64,000 nucleotides of DNA from Paenibacillus sp. 1_12 (GCF_900114475.1 NZ_FOTE01000023.1:1-64000), one strand, 5' to 3'. Counted from the stretch's first letter, positions 1-8,830 are shown. The notes: generated by a model from the letters alone, not told the origin. A program made the numbers and translations.

Positions 1-1
1 T

Positions 2-274
2 AACTGGGACGAGCTGGCTACCTTTTTTAAGTATCCGCCAGAGATTCGCAAACTCATTTACACGACCAACATTATTGAAAGCTACCATCGTCAGCTTCGA
101 AAGGTGACCAAAGGAAAAAGCATCTTCCCATCGGATGAAGCTCTCTTAAAAATGCTCTATTTGGCCACCATGGATGTCACTCGAAAGTGGACAGGCCGCG
201 TCCAAAACTGGGGGCAAATGCTGCTCCAGCTATCTGTTTTCTATCCAGATCGCATCGGCCAGCATCTGCGATGA
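2..274 (+). pseudogene. IS256-family transposase, C-terminal part (window-truncated)
   Basis: The reading frame is open from the window edge to a TGA at 272-274 and encodes about 90 residues. It contains the TTNIIES-YHRQLRK segment and the PSDEALLKMLYLA region typical of the C-terminus of IS256/Mutator-type transposases (Transposase_mut family), which carry the last catalytic Glu of the DDE triad near this place. The ending QHLR is also usual for the family. The gene starts before the window, so I cannot tell whether the transposase is intact. The element's right terminal repeat follows at about 310-337. Confidence 0.88.
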
Positions 275-303
275 AAATTTTTCTCCCCTGGGGGAGAAGT
301 CTT

Positions 304-798
304 TTAAATGAGTTTACACAAAAGATTTGACAGACCCTTCCCTATATCCGCCACCTGAGTACGTACGGTTCTAAATCCTTTTTTCTCATAGACAGCAATT
401 GTGGCATCATTATATCGATTCACCGTCAGCCATATGATCCCTAACCTTCTAAACTTGGATATTTTCACTAAATATTCGATGGCATGGCTTGCATAACCTT
501 TTCCTCGGTGCTCTTTATGTATATAAAATTTGCTTAGTAACAGCTTGCCTTCTCCTTGCTTTATACCCATATAACCGATGTTTTTGCCATTCACATTCAT
601 AAAATAATATTCATAACCCTGATTTTTAATTTGTTCAGTAAGAGCATGAACGGATTGAAATTTTTCCACCATATATTCGATTTGTTCTTTTGATATAATA
701 CTTACAAAATATTCATTCCAAATTTCTAATGCCAATTGAGCTAAGCGCGTGACTTCATCCTCTGTCTCTATTTTTAGAAATACTAAGTCCATTATCAT
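304..798 (-). CDS. GNAT N-acetyltransferase with 3' end replaced by an IS end
   Basis: The protein is a GCN5-related acetyltransferase that would move an acetyl group from acetyl-CoA to a small-molecule or protein amine in the cytoplasm; the substrate is not known. The acetyl-CoA loop HRGKGYASHAIEYL lies at about residues 98-111, followed by the LTVNRYNDATIAVYEKKGF segment typical of the fold. The natural C-terminus of this subfamily usually runs DIG-x-GFVMDDY-x-ME. Here it reads DIGKGLSNLLCKLI, and the last dozen residues and the stop codon are encoded by the IS256 terminal repeat. The final beta strand is therefore probably lost and function is doubtful. A GGTAGG-type ribosome site precedes the ATG; the third codon is also ATG. 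Confidence 0.85.
   Translation of the reverse strand: MIMDLVFLKIETEDEVTRLAQLALEIWNEYFVSIISKEQIEYMVEKFQSVHALTEQIKNQGYEYYFMNVNGKNIGYMGIKQGEGKLLLSKFYIHKEHRGKGYASHAIEYLVKISKFRRLGIIWLTVNRYNDATIAVYEKKGFRTVRTQVADIGKGLSNLLCKLI
308..337. mobile_element. Right terminal inverted repeat of the IS256-family element
   Basis: Just after the transposase stop lies GAGTTTACACAAAAGATTTG followed by ACAGACCC. Read outward-in this is GGGTCTGTCAAATCTTTTGT, the form of terminal repeat seen in IS256-family elements. The outer tip is taken as position 337. The following bases TTCCCTATA are a candidate 8-9 bp target duplication; the other copy would lie outside the window. Confidence 0.75.
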
Positions 799-826
799 AA
801 CTAAACCTACCTTTCCTCATAGCTAA

Positions 827-1060
827 TTATTTTCATATAATTATACACCTTTTACCGATTGTATTACTATTAAAGCAACAGGCAGGATAGCATATTTGGG
901 TGATTATATATCGGCTGTCTATACAATCATCCTCACGTTACCGATATCTATTGTACATTATTTTGTACTGAAGCATTTAGTTAAGCGAGGTTATTATTTA
1001 TTTGTTATGTATTGGATAATCATTCATTTTATTTTTATTTTTTGGTTTTTATTTAATTAA
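827..1060 (+). pseudogene. Possible remnant of a small membrane protein
   Basis: A frame open from a stop at 824 to TAA 1058-1060 encodes a strongly hydrophobic stretch: about 20 residues centred on AVYTIILTLPISIV and a second segment, YLFVMYWIIIHFIFIFWFLF. There is no ATG before the second helix and no clear ribosome site. It could be the 3' end of a decayed integral-membrane gene or simply AT-rich sequence. The rest of the 340-base gap shows nothing I recognise. Confidence 0.25.
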
Positions 1061-1139
1061 GAAGGATAAAGATTACTACCAAATTTCAATCAACTGGTTA
1101 ATGAAGATTACAATCTAAATTCGTAATAAAAGAGGAGAA

Positions 1140-1691
1140 ATGAAAATCAAAAAGATCCTTATCCCATCGATTCTTACCGTATTATTTTGCATCATTTTTG
1201 TTTTGTTATTTTGGTGGCTTCAGCCAAATAAATCTTTATATGACCAAATTAATAAAGCAGTATTAGAAGCTGATTCGGATTATAGTCAATTAATGCATGT
1301 TCATGTGGATAGAGAAAGGACAATGGCGTTCTACATGACAAACAAGACAGAATTAGGCATCGTTCTACTACAGGAGAAGTTTCGTGGATATAAAGTGAAA
1401 GACTATATAGATAAAAGTCTAATATATACGGATCAAGGAATTAGTTGGCATGGATCTGTAATACAAAAGTTGAATATTCATTTGCTTTATGGAGTTGTAC
1501 AAGATCCAGAAATAACTCAAGTTATTCTTATAAGTGAAGGGAATAAAGCCGCACATATAATTAATGAAGGAAACCGTATATGGTACGCTTTGATCGATAA
1601 ACCATTAGAATATCCAATTACCATTCGAGCAACAAATAAAGAAGGTAAGATATTGTATGAAACCGGTGATGTTGAGTTTTGGAGTAAGTAA
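1140..1691 (+). CDS. Hypothetical membrane-anchored protein, 183 aa
   Basis: I do not recognise this protein. An N-terminal KIKK tail is followed by one hydrophobic segment (about residues 8-28, ending in LLFWWL), so the remaining 150 residues are probably outside the membrane. That part is mixed alpha/beta in character with no cysteine pairs or catalytic motif I can name. An AGAGGAG ribosome site lies only 2-3 bases before the ATG, shorter than usual, but no better in-frame start exists. The ending GDVEFWSK is intact. The neighbours on both sides are gene fragments, so this may be a survivor in a degrading region. Confidence 0.6.
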   Translation: MKIKKILIPSILTVLFCIIFVLLFWWLQPNKSLYDQINKAVLEADSDYSQLMHVHVDRERTMAFYMTNKTELGIVLLQEKFRGYKVKDYIDKSLIYTDQGISWHGSVIQKLNIHLLYGVVQDPEITQVILISEGNKAAHIINEGNRIWYALIDKPLEYPITIRATNKEGKILYETGDVEFWSK

Positions 1692-1692
1692 G

Positions 1693-1818
1693 TGTGACTT
1701 TATTGAATTGGTCGGGATTACTCATGGGGAATTAGAAGCGTTGAAAGAGGGCCGCACACAAGCAGATGTTGCTTATTTTATTAAAGTAACGGTTAGTAAG
1801 GTTCTGTATAATTATTAA
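1693..1818 (+). pseudogene. C-terminal fragment, suppressor-of-fused (SUFU)-like protein
   Basis: A frame beginning CDFIELVGITHGELEALKEG and ending at TAA 1816-1818 resembles the C-terminal part of bacterial SUFU-domain proteins, where a (F)LQ-x-VG-(L/I)T-x-EEL motif is usual. There is no start codon or ribosome site, and the fragment abuts the stop of the preceding gene. In Firmicutes such proteins often act as immunity proteins for polymorphic toxins. The identification rests on one motif. Confidence 0.4.
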
Positions 1819-1895
1819 TTACCTGTACATTATCTCGTGGTCACAGTACCATAAAATGGTAATTATAACTGTTTTATTTGTATTGGAGGAATAGA

Positions 1896-2552
1896 ATGAA
1901 TATCGAAAACGTTGCGAGAGAGGCGCTCGCACAATACGATTGAAATCCACAGCAGAGATGTCCGCTGCATTGCATCGTCAAGCGAGTGAGTGGCAGCCAC
2001 CGGCATCTTTTGTGCGGCCTACACACGATAGCGTCCGTGTCCGCCATTCATTGGACTAGCTCGCGCAGAAAGTGCGGGAGGGTCTATTAGATGAGCATCC
2101 TGTTCAGATCCTAAATACCGCTGGAGAAAGAGAGATAGCTATGTTTGATACACTCCCAAAAAATAATATGACTTGGGGAGTATTACATATGGATTTACTT
2201 CCGAGCAATATCGTGTATGTCGACGGAATCGCAAGTCCCATAGATTTTGGTGCATGTGGATATGGTTTTTTTCTCAATGATTTAGCCTCTACATTTTGTT
2301 TTGTTAGCCCCCAATCCAGACGACAATATATCGATTGGTATGGAACTCACTTTCCTCTACCTTGATGATTATGTAGTCCAATTAGAAGGATTCTTTATAG
2401 GCACAAGACTTTCATCAATGATACATTATCTCGGCCTACCTGATGTATTTAACTGGTTGCCTGAGGATATACAAAAGAGTTCCACCCGTGAATTTGGCGC
2501 GTATGCAAATGGGGAAAGCTTTTTGTTTTCAGGCACACCGTTTTGGGAATAA
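1896..2552 (+). pseudogene. Broken aminoglycoside-phosphotransferase-like (APH/choline kinase) gene
   Basis: A GGAGG ribosome site and ATG at 1896 start a frame that stops after 15 codons. A downstream frame (about 2072-2362) carries the kinase core: WGVLHMDLLPSNIVY, matching the HGDLxxxN Brenner motif with Met in place of Gly, and then PIDFGACGYGFFLNDLA, the DFG-type metal-binding motif. A further frame (about 2319-2552) carries the helical C-terminus, with a frameshift between the two near 2310-2360. The N-lobe (about 100 residues of ATP-binding fold) is almost wholly missing. This is a clear multi-lesion pseudogene of an APH-family small-molecule kinase; the original substrate cannot be inferred. 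Confidence 0.8.
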
Positions 2553-2612
2553 GAAGCATTTTTTATTTACGGTAACCATGAGACGCGCTTCTACCAGGTG
2601 ATGACAGAGAAA

Positions 2613-2637
2613 AGCCCCTCCAATTGGTGGGGCTGAA
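2613..2637. terminator. Possible bidirectional stem-loop between convergent genes
   Basis: AGCCCCTCC-AATT-GGTGGGGCT forms a 9-bp stem with one T:T mismatch. It sits between the end of the kinase pseudogene (+) and the end of the P-loop ATPase gene (-). A-rich and short T-rich flanks are present but no clean U tract, so termination is only likely. Confidence 0.4.
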
Positions 2638-2694
2638 AAGGATTAAAAGCTATAAAGAGAAAACTAGGCCCAGCATGAAAAGTAAGAGAAACCT

Positions 2695-3804
2695 TTATTT
2701 ATAAGCAGCTATAGGTCCGAGCAGTTCATTCAATTGTGACTGTAGTTGCAGTCGGAGTTCCTCTACAATCGAAAAATCCGTGGCTGCTACATAGAAGGCC
2801 TTAATTTGAGAATCGATAGCTGCGGCTCCCGCCAAATGGGAGGTGGCTTCTTTCATTTTCGCTGTATAACGTTCTTTAATAGAGGCTATTTCGGCTGCAT
2901 GTGCTTCATCGGTGCCGGGCGTCATAGTGAGCGTATACATATCCAATATTTCATCCCCGTCTCGATCAGGAAAGTATTCATGAGGGGCGGTACTGTCGAA
3001 GATGGCTGTGCTGAGCTGTGGGAAAATCAACATATCAAGGCTGTTTGGATCAAAGCCGCAATGAAACACTTGAACTTCAATTCCATTCGTTTCGGCAGCG
3101 GCAGCAAGCTTTTTTAGCAGTGTCGATTTTCCGGACCCTGGTCTTCCTTTGATGAAAATTCGCCTCTCCAACTGAGCGGTTAAGCTTTGAATAAAATCGA
3201 ATGCACCCTTCGGAGTTGCAGCTCCGAAAAACAAGTGACGACCGATTGTTGGCGTGTCATTTTCATGACCAGCGTACAATTGTTGAATCAATTCCTGTGT
3301 AATTTGGTCTGCCTTCATGAAATCCATGTTCTCGATATAATATTTTTCCCATTCGTCATGAATCCGCAATGCGGTTAAGAATGTTTCATATGCTTGTGTA
3401 TAGGTATCAATAAGCTTACCACTAAGGTCTTCGATCGTTCCTAAATGCTCTGGAAAAATACGGCTGTTATCAAGTGCTTCCCCGAAATTGATAAAGATGA
3501 TTTCACCCGACTCGTTCTCCGGGATCCCCTCGCAGACTCTTCCATCAACAACACCAACCTTCAATTCTGTTGCGATGATGCCATCCAGTTCTTCGGGATG
3601 AAGCGGGGAGTGGAAGCATTGTACGTGCTGTCCTTTTTCCAGCAGGCTATCCGCCAAGCTGCGAATAACCGTCGATTTCCCCGTAGCTTGGGGACCTGTA
3701 AGGACGAATATCTGATTTAGCTCTTGAAAGGCGGAATTATACAAGAAATGGGCTCCGCGCGCGGTGTTGCCGCGGGCAAAGTAGTGGGATGATTTTTCGA
3801 TCAA
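2695..3804 (-). CDS. PRK06851-type ATPase with two P-loops
   Basis: This 369-residue soluble protein has two tandem nucleotide-binding halves. The first Walker A is GPQATGKST (residues 37-45) and the second is GRPGSGKST (about 220-228). Each half has a similar layout: P-loop, then a Q(V/H)FH-type strand, then a region beginning LD-x-(I/L)I. Length and layout match the conserved, functionally unassigned PRK06851 family of Bacilli. A nucleotide- or nucleoside-kinase-like role has been suggested for such proteins, but I cannot support a substrate. It is a single gene with no operon partner; the ATG follows an AAGGAGTG ribosome site. Both P-loops look intact, so both halves could bind ATP. Confidence 0.8.
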   Translation of the reverse strand: MIEKSSHYFARGNTARGAHFLYNSAFQELNQIFVLTGPQATGKSTVIRSLADSLLEKGQHVQCFHSPLHPEELDGIIATELKVGVVDGRVCEGIPENESGEIIFINFGEALDNSRIFPEHLGTIEDLSGKLIDTYTQAYETFLTALRIHDEWEKYYIENMDFMKADQITQELIQQLYAGHENDTPTIGRHLFFGAATPKGAFDFIQSLTAQLERRIFIKGRPGSGKSTLLKKLAAAAETNGIEVQVFHCGFDPNSLDMLIFPQLSTAIFDSTAPHEYFPDRDGDEILDMYTLTMTPGTDEAHAAEIASIKERYTAKMKEATSHLAGAAAIDSQIKAFYVAATDFSIVEELRLQLQSQLNELLGPIAAYK

Positions 3805-4233
3805 ACTGAAACACTCCTTTGTACCTATTCTCCATTCGCAAAATTTACAGGCTCCGCGAATTTGGTCAGAATAAGTATATGTGGGATAAATACCTATGCT
3901 TCTGTATATTCAGGGTAATGCATAGTGGTGTTTCATTGCCCTCTATTTTTGAAAATGTTTCCCTTATATATCAATCATTGAAGGATATGGGCAACCAGCC
4001 GGATGCCAAAGGCGTATGGGGTATGAATAGGTGAATGTCATATATCCTGACCCCACAGATACTCTGATGCCTGCAACTACCGAAGAAGAAAAGCGGGAAG
4101 CAGACAACGCCCGATAGTCGAACGTGTGGGCACAGTGGATGATATGATCAAAAATAATCATGTTACCTGAGATACAGAGGTCTCTTTAGCCATTAATATA
4201 GCAAAGGGGATATCCCCTTTTACAACTGCCACA
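3805..4233. other. 429-base gap without a convincing gene
   Basis: Only short frames occur here. One stretch at about 4034-4116 encodes NVIYPDPTDTLMPATTEEE and stops in DNAR. A second stretch in another frame (about 4117-4170) reads ERVGTVDDMIKNNHVT. Together they look like a frameshifted gene tail, but I cannot assign a family. The rest holds the promoter of the leftward ATPase gene. Confidence 0.3.
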
Positions 4234-5259
4234 TTACTCATTACGTAAATAACGTTTGTCTTTTAAGAAGAGCTTCCAGAACAAATAAAAAGCCGGCCCC
4301 AGTATCATCAAGCCTATTACATAAGAAATCAGTAAAGCATGAAAGGTAGCCGTATTTGTAAAGCCCTCTGCTACGGTTAAATAAGGATAAATCAAGTAGG
4401 GCATATGGGCAATGCCATATCCGATGCTCGCGAATGCATATTGAATAATAATCGCGGTAAAAGCCAACCGTGGAATCCCCACCTTATCTGGCTCGGTCTT
4501 CCACCACAATGCGCTGTAGCCGACGATAAAGGTTAGGAACGATAGTGTATACCATAGCCCTTGTCCCAGGATACCATTGACAATCCATTGTGCACTGGGC
4601 ACCATCGTATAGGTTGTAATCACAGCAAAAAAGAGTGTGAAAGGGCCCAGCCAGATGGCAGCTTTTCGATAAAGTCGATAAGACGAATCGTCCTTGGATT
4701 CATTGGAATAGTCAGCCAGAAACAGGGAAGACAAGAACAATTCGGTTGAAATCCCGAAGCCCAGGTGGGCCCATTCGGTCGGATTGGCTAGCAACCTTCC
4801 GAAATACAGGTAAGGAACCTCATCAACTATGTCAATAAAGCCCCCTAATGTGATAGGAAGAATACTAAGAAGCAGCGCTGGAATTAATAAACCTGTTATT
4901 CCAGATACAACGCGCAGCATCCTTCCGTATTTCTGGGACGAATAGGCATATACCATAAAGCTGCTGCGGATCAACAGCAGGAAAAGCACCAAGCTGACCG
5001 GGAGTAGCAAGGCTGTACCCAACAAAGCAATGGCAGTAGGGAAGAAACCGACTAAAGCGACTACAACCAATACCAAAAAAGTATTGGTAACCTCCCATGT
5101 TGGAGACAGGAAACGATTGGCCAATGCACCAGCATTCGTCGCTTCATTGCGACCATACACCATCCCCCAGAAGCCCGCTCCAAAGTCAATAGAACCCAGA
5201 ATGGAATAAATAAACACCATGAACCAGACAAGCACAATCGCGAGCGTCGACTCATCCAT
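4234..5259 (-). CDS. cydB: Cytochrome bd-type quinol oxidase subunit II
   Basis: This is the 341-residue CydB subunit of the bd-type terminal oxidase in the cytoplasmic membrane, which transfers electrons from menaquinol to oxygen without pumping protons. It has the usual eight to nine hydrophobic helices and begins MDESTLAIVLVWFMVFIYSI. The early GSIDFGAGFWGMV stretch and later TYTMVPSAQW are typical of the family. It overlaps the end of cydA by 8 bases, so translation is probably coupled. The cydDC assembly exporter normally needed for bd oxidases is not nearby. The sequence resembles the YthB/CioB branch more than the Escherichia coli enzyme; that is an impression from the short subunit I loop, not a tree. 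Confidence 0.93.
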   Translation of the reverse strand: MDESTLAIVLVWFMVFIYSILGSIDFGAGFWGMVYGRNEATNAGALANRFLSPTWEVTNTFLVLVVVALVGFFPTAIALLGTALLLPVSLVLFLLLIRSSFMVYAYSSQKYGRMLRVVSGITGLLIPALLLSILPITLGGFIDIVDEVPYLYFGRLLANPTEWAHLGFGISTELFLSSLFLADYSNESKDDSSYRLYRKAAIWLGPFTLFFAVITTYTMVPSAQWIVNGILGQGLWYTLSFLTFIVGYSALWWKTEPDKVGIPRLAFTAIIIQYAFASIGYGIAHMPYLIYPYLTVAEGFTNTATFHALLISYVIGLMILGPAFYLFWKLFLKDKRYLRNE

Positions 5260-6610
5260 TCGTTCCCACTCCCTCCTGCGATATAGGTACAGAGGTTGTT
5301 AACTCCTTGGAGACGGGGTGACGTTTAAAGTAAAAGATCAGCATCAGGATGGTAAGCACGAGCAGTACGGCATAAGTGCTCAGAAACATCATAAATAAGA
5401 AGCCGAGGTTACCTGTCTTGGTTGCCGCTTCGGCCGTAAGCTGAATGTGGTAGATCGTCCAAGGTTGACGACCGGAGCAGCTGAATATCCAGCCTGACTC
5501 AATACCTATCAGGGATAAGGCCCCTGAGCTTACCATAATCATAAGCAGCCAACGTGGATAAGGCCTGCGAAATAAATAACGATAAGCCAGGGCAAGAAAC
5601 GACACCGCTATTAAAAAAACGCCGATAACAACCATAACATTAAATAAAGTATGGATATATAACGGAGGCCATAGTTCCCGCGGATATTCGTTTAAGCCCT
5701 TTACCACCGTATCGAATCGATTTCCAGCTAAGAAGCTCAGTGCCCATGGAATATGTATGCCTCCCATAACTTCCTGAGCCTGCTCACTCACGCTGCCAAA
5801 CACGACTAATGGTGCATGATCCGTGGTCTGAAATAGCCCTTCTGCAGCTGCCAGCTTCTCCGGCTGGTATTCGTGCAGCATTTGAGCGGTTCCATGTCCA
5901 GTGATAGACGTCACGAATGACATGCTTGCACCGACAAAAAGGCTTAATAACATACTTTTATGGTGGTAATCGTTCTCCTCTTTGTGCTTGCCTCGCTGCA
6001 ACAATTTATAAGCAGCAAGCGATACGATGATAAAAGCCCCTGTCATATAAGCCGATGCCACCACATGCGTAGCTGTAGTAAACAAGCTGGGGCTGAATAT
6101 AGCTGCGACGGGATTGACATCGGTTACTTCACCGTTGACCATTTTGAATCCGGTAGGTGTATTCATCCATGCATGGGCATCTGTAATTAATACAGCTGAC
6201 ATTGTTGCACCCAATGCAACAAAAAAAACACTGATAATACGCATCGTCGGCGACAATCGGTCGGCTGCATAAACATAGATAGACATAAATAAAGCTTCCA
6301 GCATAAAAGCCCATATTTCTACCTGAAAAGGGACAGCAATGACCTTACCGACGATTTCCATAAAGCCTGGGAACAGCAAGGAAAGCATGACACCCACGAG
6401 GGTTCCTGAAGGGATTGCTACACCCAGTATGATCGCGAAGCCTCTGGTCCATCTTTTGGCAAGTATAGAGTAATGATGATGTTTGGTGATCTGAAATAAT
6501 ATTTCTGCAAATACAACCATGAAGGGAATACCCACACCCAAAGTCGCAAAAATAATATGAAAGGCCATGGATGAACCGAATAAAGCACGCGCCAAGACTA
6601 CTGTTTCCAA
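5252..6610 (-). CDS. cydA: Cytochrome bd-type quinol oxidase subunit I
   Basis: Subunit I carries the haems and the quinol site. The conserved early segment ALFGSSMAFHIIFATLGVGI contains a His haem ligand, and the GRQPW motif near residue 390 is diagnostic. The enzyme has a short Q-loop, like the YthA/CioA (often called cyanide-insensitive) branch. A longer frame is open to 6715, but I prefer a TTG start at 6608-6610: a GGGAG ribosome site lies 6 bases before it, and the resulting N-terminus (L/M)ETVVLARALFG aligns with the usual MDTVTLSRALFG. An upstream ATG at 6635-6637 would add a nine-residue unconserved tail. It is followed directly by cydB in an operon. Confidence 0.92.
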   Translation of the reverse strand: METVVLARALFGSSMAFHIIFATLGVGIPFMVVFAEILFQITKHHHYSILAKRWTRGFAIILGVAIPSGTLVGVMLSLLFPGFMEIVGKVIAVPFQVEIWAFMLEALFMSIYVYAADRLSPTMRIISVFFVALGATMSAVLITDAHAWMNTPTGFKMVNGEVTDVNPVAAIFSPSLFTTATHVVASAYMTGAFIIVSLAAYKLLQRGKHKEENDYHHKSMLLSLFVGASMSFVTSITGHGTAQMLHEYQPEKLAAAEGLFQTTDHAPLVVFGSVSEQAQEVMGGIHIPWALSFLAGNRFDTVVKGLNEYPRELWPPLYIHTLFNVMVVIGVFLIAVSFLALAYRYLFRRPYPRWLLMIMVSSGALSLIGIESGWIFSCSGRQPWTIYHIQLTAEAATKTGNLGFLFMMFLSTYAVLLVLTILMLIFYFKRHPVSKELTTSVPISQEGVGTNG

Positions 6611-6727
6611 ATCTACACTCCCTTTTGGTTCATTCATGCAGCAATTTGTTCTTATGGTAATATGATCCAGATAGATCCTGAATATGCATCGATTTAGACG
6701 GATTGATTTACCCATACCTTTTTAGCG

Positions 6728-6796
6728 CTCAGCGATATTACTGGTCATTGGGCAAAGAACTCGATTCAAAAAGCAGTAGCTGGCAGGGTACGTTAA
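6728..6796 (+). pseudogene. Fragment of an S-layer-homology (SLH) domain
   Basis: The frame LSDITGHWAKNSIQKAVAGR ends at TAA 6794-6796. It has the D(I/V)xGHWAxxxIxxAV signature at the start of an SLH repeat and then breaks off. No start or ribosome site is present. It is a relic of a surface protein gene. The rest of the 6.7-7.0 kb gap has a short 10-bp direct repeat (GATGCACCGT, about 2.5 copies near 6907-6931) and no gene. Confidence 0.6.
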
Positions 6797-7010
6797 CGGT
6801 TAGGCTGACGAAGCAAGGGTTTGAGGTATTTGAGGTTAAACTAGACCTAGCCGAATGATTTTTAAAAAAGGCTGTGTCTCTGAAAATATATAGGTGAGAC
6901 ATTCTGTGATGCACCGTGATGCACCGTGATGGTTGGAATCAGATTAACGCGTAGGATAATGGAAATATGTTGGAGAAAATAGGGAGATGAAAAGAACGGA
7001 GGGAATAAAT

Positions 7011-7406
7011 ATGTATTGTCCATTCTGCTTTCCAGAAAAAGATAAAGAACAAAGTATCGTTCTTAGTAACGAAAGTTGTTTATTCGTTCAAAAACCTCAA
7101 CCTGTCTTATTGGGTTCAGGCTTAATTATTCCTAAATCACATAGGGAAACTATATTTGATTTAACTCCCCAAGAATGGCAAGCAACTTTTGAACTTTTAC
7201 AACAGGTTAAGGGACTAATTGATAAAGAATATCAGCCTCAAGCTTACAATGTTGGCTGGAATTGCGGTCATGTTGGAGGACAGGAAATATTTCATGCACA
7301 TATGCATGTTATCCCTAGATTTAAAGATGAGCCCTTAGCAGGAAAGGGTATTAGGCACTTCTTAAAACAACCATCTAACCAACGGGTTAGACAGAATGAA
7401 AGTTGA
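7011..7406 (+). CDS. HIT family protein (histidine triad hydrolase)
   Basis: This protein of about 131 residues belongs to the HIT superfamily of nucleotide hydrolases/transferases, usually acting on AMP-linked or dinucleotide polyphosphate substrates. The catalytic triad HAHMH covers residues 95-99 (His95, His97, His99) and is followed by VIPRF. An N-terminal CPFC pair suggests a zinc site. An upstream ATG at 6987 has no usable ribosome site; the ATG at 7011 lies 7 bases after GGAGGG and gives the standard MYCPFC start. It stands alone; the substrate is unknown. Confidence 0.88.
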   Translation: MYCPFCFPEKDKEQSIVLSNESCLFVQKPQPVLLGSGLIIPKSHRETIFDLTPQEWQATFELLQQVKGLIDKEYQPQAYNVGWNCGHVGGQEIFHAHMHVIPRFKDEPLAGKGIRHFLKQPSNQRVRQNES

Positions 7407-7567
7407 GTTATTCCGCTAACGGCGAACGGTAGTTGAGGAGCACGCTATGCAGCAGCTCCTCTAAAAATGGATTATTATGGTGCTAAGTATGAGTACGTAC
7501 GGTCTTGTTTCCGGTGTGAAGAACAGTGTTCGCTGGAGCGTTAGCTTAAAAATGGGGCTTTCCAAAG

Positions 7568-8356
7568 TTATGGAAGTAATGGGGATAATTCAATATCAAT
7601 TTTATCAGCGATAAGAGTATAAAACTCTGGAAACCGCTGATCTGTGGAGCTTGGTATTTCTTCAAAGGTTCGTATAAACAACCCTACTGTCCCAATTGCA
7701 GTTATAATGTCACCAACTGTCCAACTTCTCACTAATACTTTCCCCAATTCATAGCGTTCTTCTTCGGGCAATAATTTAGCGAAAGCCACTTCTCCTTCTC
7801 TAACATTATCGTCAAAGTAATTCCCAGTTGGTTGTTTTAAGTTATTTGTGTTCATCCATGCACGTGCGAAAGGATGAAAATCTGTCAAGATAAGCCGACC
7901 ATTTTTCCCTAATCTGCGACGAACAACAGAAAAAATAGCGTTGAGGTCTGTAAAGTAATGCAAAATACCAAATTCCATCAATACGATATCAAATTTACCT
8001 AATGTCTCTTCGTTCGGGATATTCAAGACGTCAGAACAGATATAGTTGAGTTCAACACCAACGGCAGCGGCAGTCTGTATTGCGTACAACCGATTTTCTT
8101 CAGATATGTCCACTACGGTAACATCAGCACCAAGCATTGCTAGAGAAATTGCCTTTCGACCGTGCGAGCCTAGGAGGTTAATAACTCTCTTGCCAGTTGG
8201 ATCACCAATATACTTTAACCAATACCGAAGATGATGCTTGTGTTTGATTTTTAGCTCGCTCGCAAGTTCATCAGGTGTTCCATACTTTTGAACCCAAGCC
8301 TGATACGCTTTGGTTTCCCACGCAACCTTGTTCGCAAATGCCAGTTTATCTTGCAT
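7568..8356 (-). CDS. Class I SAM-dependent methyltransferase
   Basis: The protein has about 262 residues. The SAM-binding core is visible: VINLLGSHGRKAISLAMLGA (motif I, G-x-H-G-R-K with a less usual loop), then VTVVDISEENRLYA (acidic end of strand 2), then FDIVLMEFGILHYF (motif IV region) and RLILTDFHPF. This matches the Methyltransf_11/25 type. The substrate is not evident; the N-terminal alpha-helical cap and absence of neighbours give no clue. Two ATGs lie close together; the second (8354-8356) is 7 bases from GGGAGG whereas the first is only 1 base from it, so the second is chosen. Confidence 0.85.
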   Translation of the reverse strand: MQDKLAFANKVAWETKAYQAWVQKYGTPDELASELKIKHKHHLRYWLKYIGDPTGKRVINLLGSHGRKAISLAMLGADVTVVDISEENRLYAIQTAAAVGVELNYICSDVLNIPNEETLGKFDIVLMEFGILHYFTDLNAIFSVVRRRLGKNGRLILTDFHPFARAWMNTNNLKQPTGNYFDDNVREGEVAFAKLLPEEERYELGKVLVRSWTVGDIITAIGTVGLFIRTFEEIPSSTDQRFPEFYTLIADKIDIELSPLLP

Positions 8357-8830
8357 ACACATACCTCCCAGATTAATTTTTCACCGCGGAAGGTATATAT
8401 TACCATTTATGAATAAATTGTCAACCTTTTTTAACTCTATTGTTCATTCAACAAAAAGAGCGCTCCCCGCCTTCGATTGGGCTATGCGAGTAGCATGTAG
8501 TTCATTGTACCGGTTCTTAAATTATTTAAAAAAAGCAAAATACTACGCTAGATTTTCTTGAAAAAATCTCATAAATTACTACAGGTATTTAAGCTAAAGT
8601 AGTCTGACAAGAAATTTATCCCATTTCCGATTTTGACCAGAACATAATCTCATTCCCAACTGATCGATGCGGATGGATTAGGAGGATAAACATCATCTCA
8701 GTATCCGTGGCCTGATGATTGAAAGGGCAGAATTAATATTGAATTTATATTCATAATTACGTATAATAATACAAATTAAGCAAAATGTTTTCCATGAGGA
8801 TTAAATACAGCTGAGCGGGAGCCTACTGAG
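8357..8830. other. 474-base gap without a recognisable gene
   Basis: The gap separates the leftward methyltransferase from the rightward cupin gene, so it should contain both promoters. It is AT-rich. I see no ORF with a ribosome site, no strong hairpin and no RNA motif in it. Confidence 0.4.

Noticed and set aside
2072-2552. Two separate small genes after 2 kb
   Set aside because: Together with the ATG at 1896 they encode successive parts of one APH-like kinase, so they are treated as a single pseudogene.
3187-3720. Plus-strand frames opposite the P-loop ATPase
   Set aside because: Antisense shadows; the minus-strand protein has two intact Walker A motifs and a ribosome site.
6904-6932. 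Short direct repeat of GATGCACCGT, considered as a CRISPR or iteron array
   Set aside because: Only about 2.5 copies without spacers; a simple slippage repeat.
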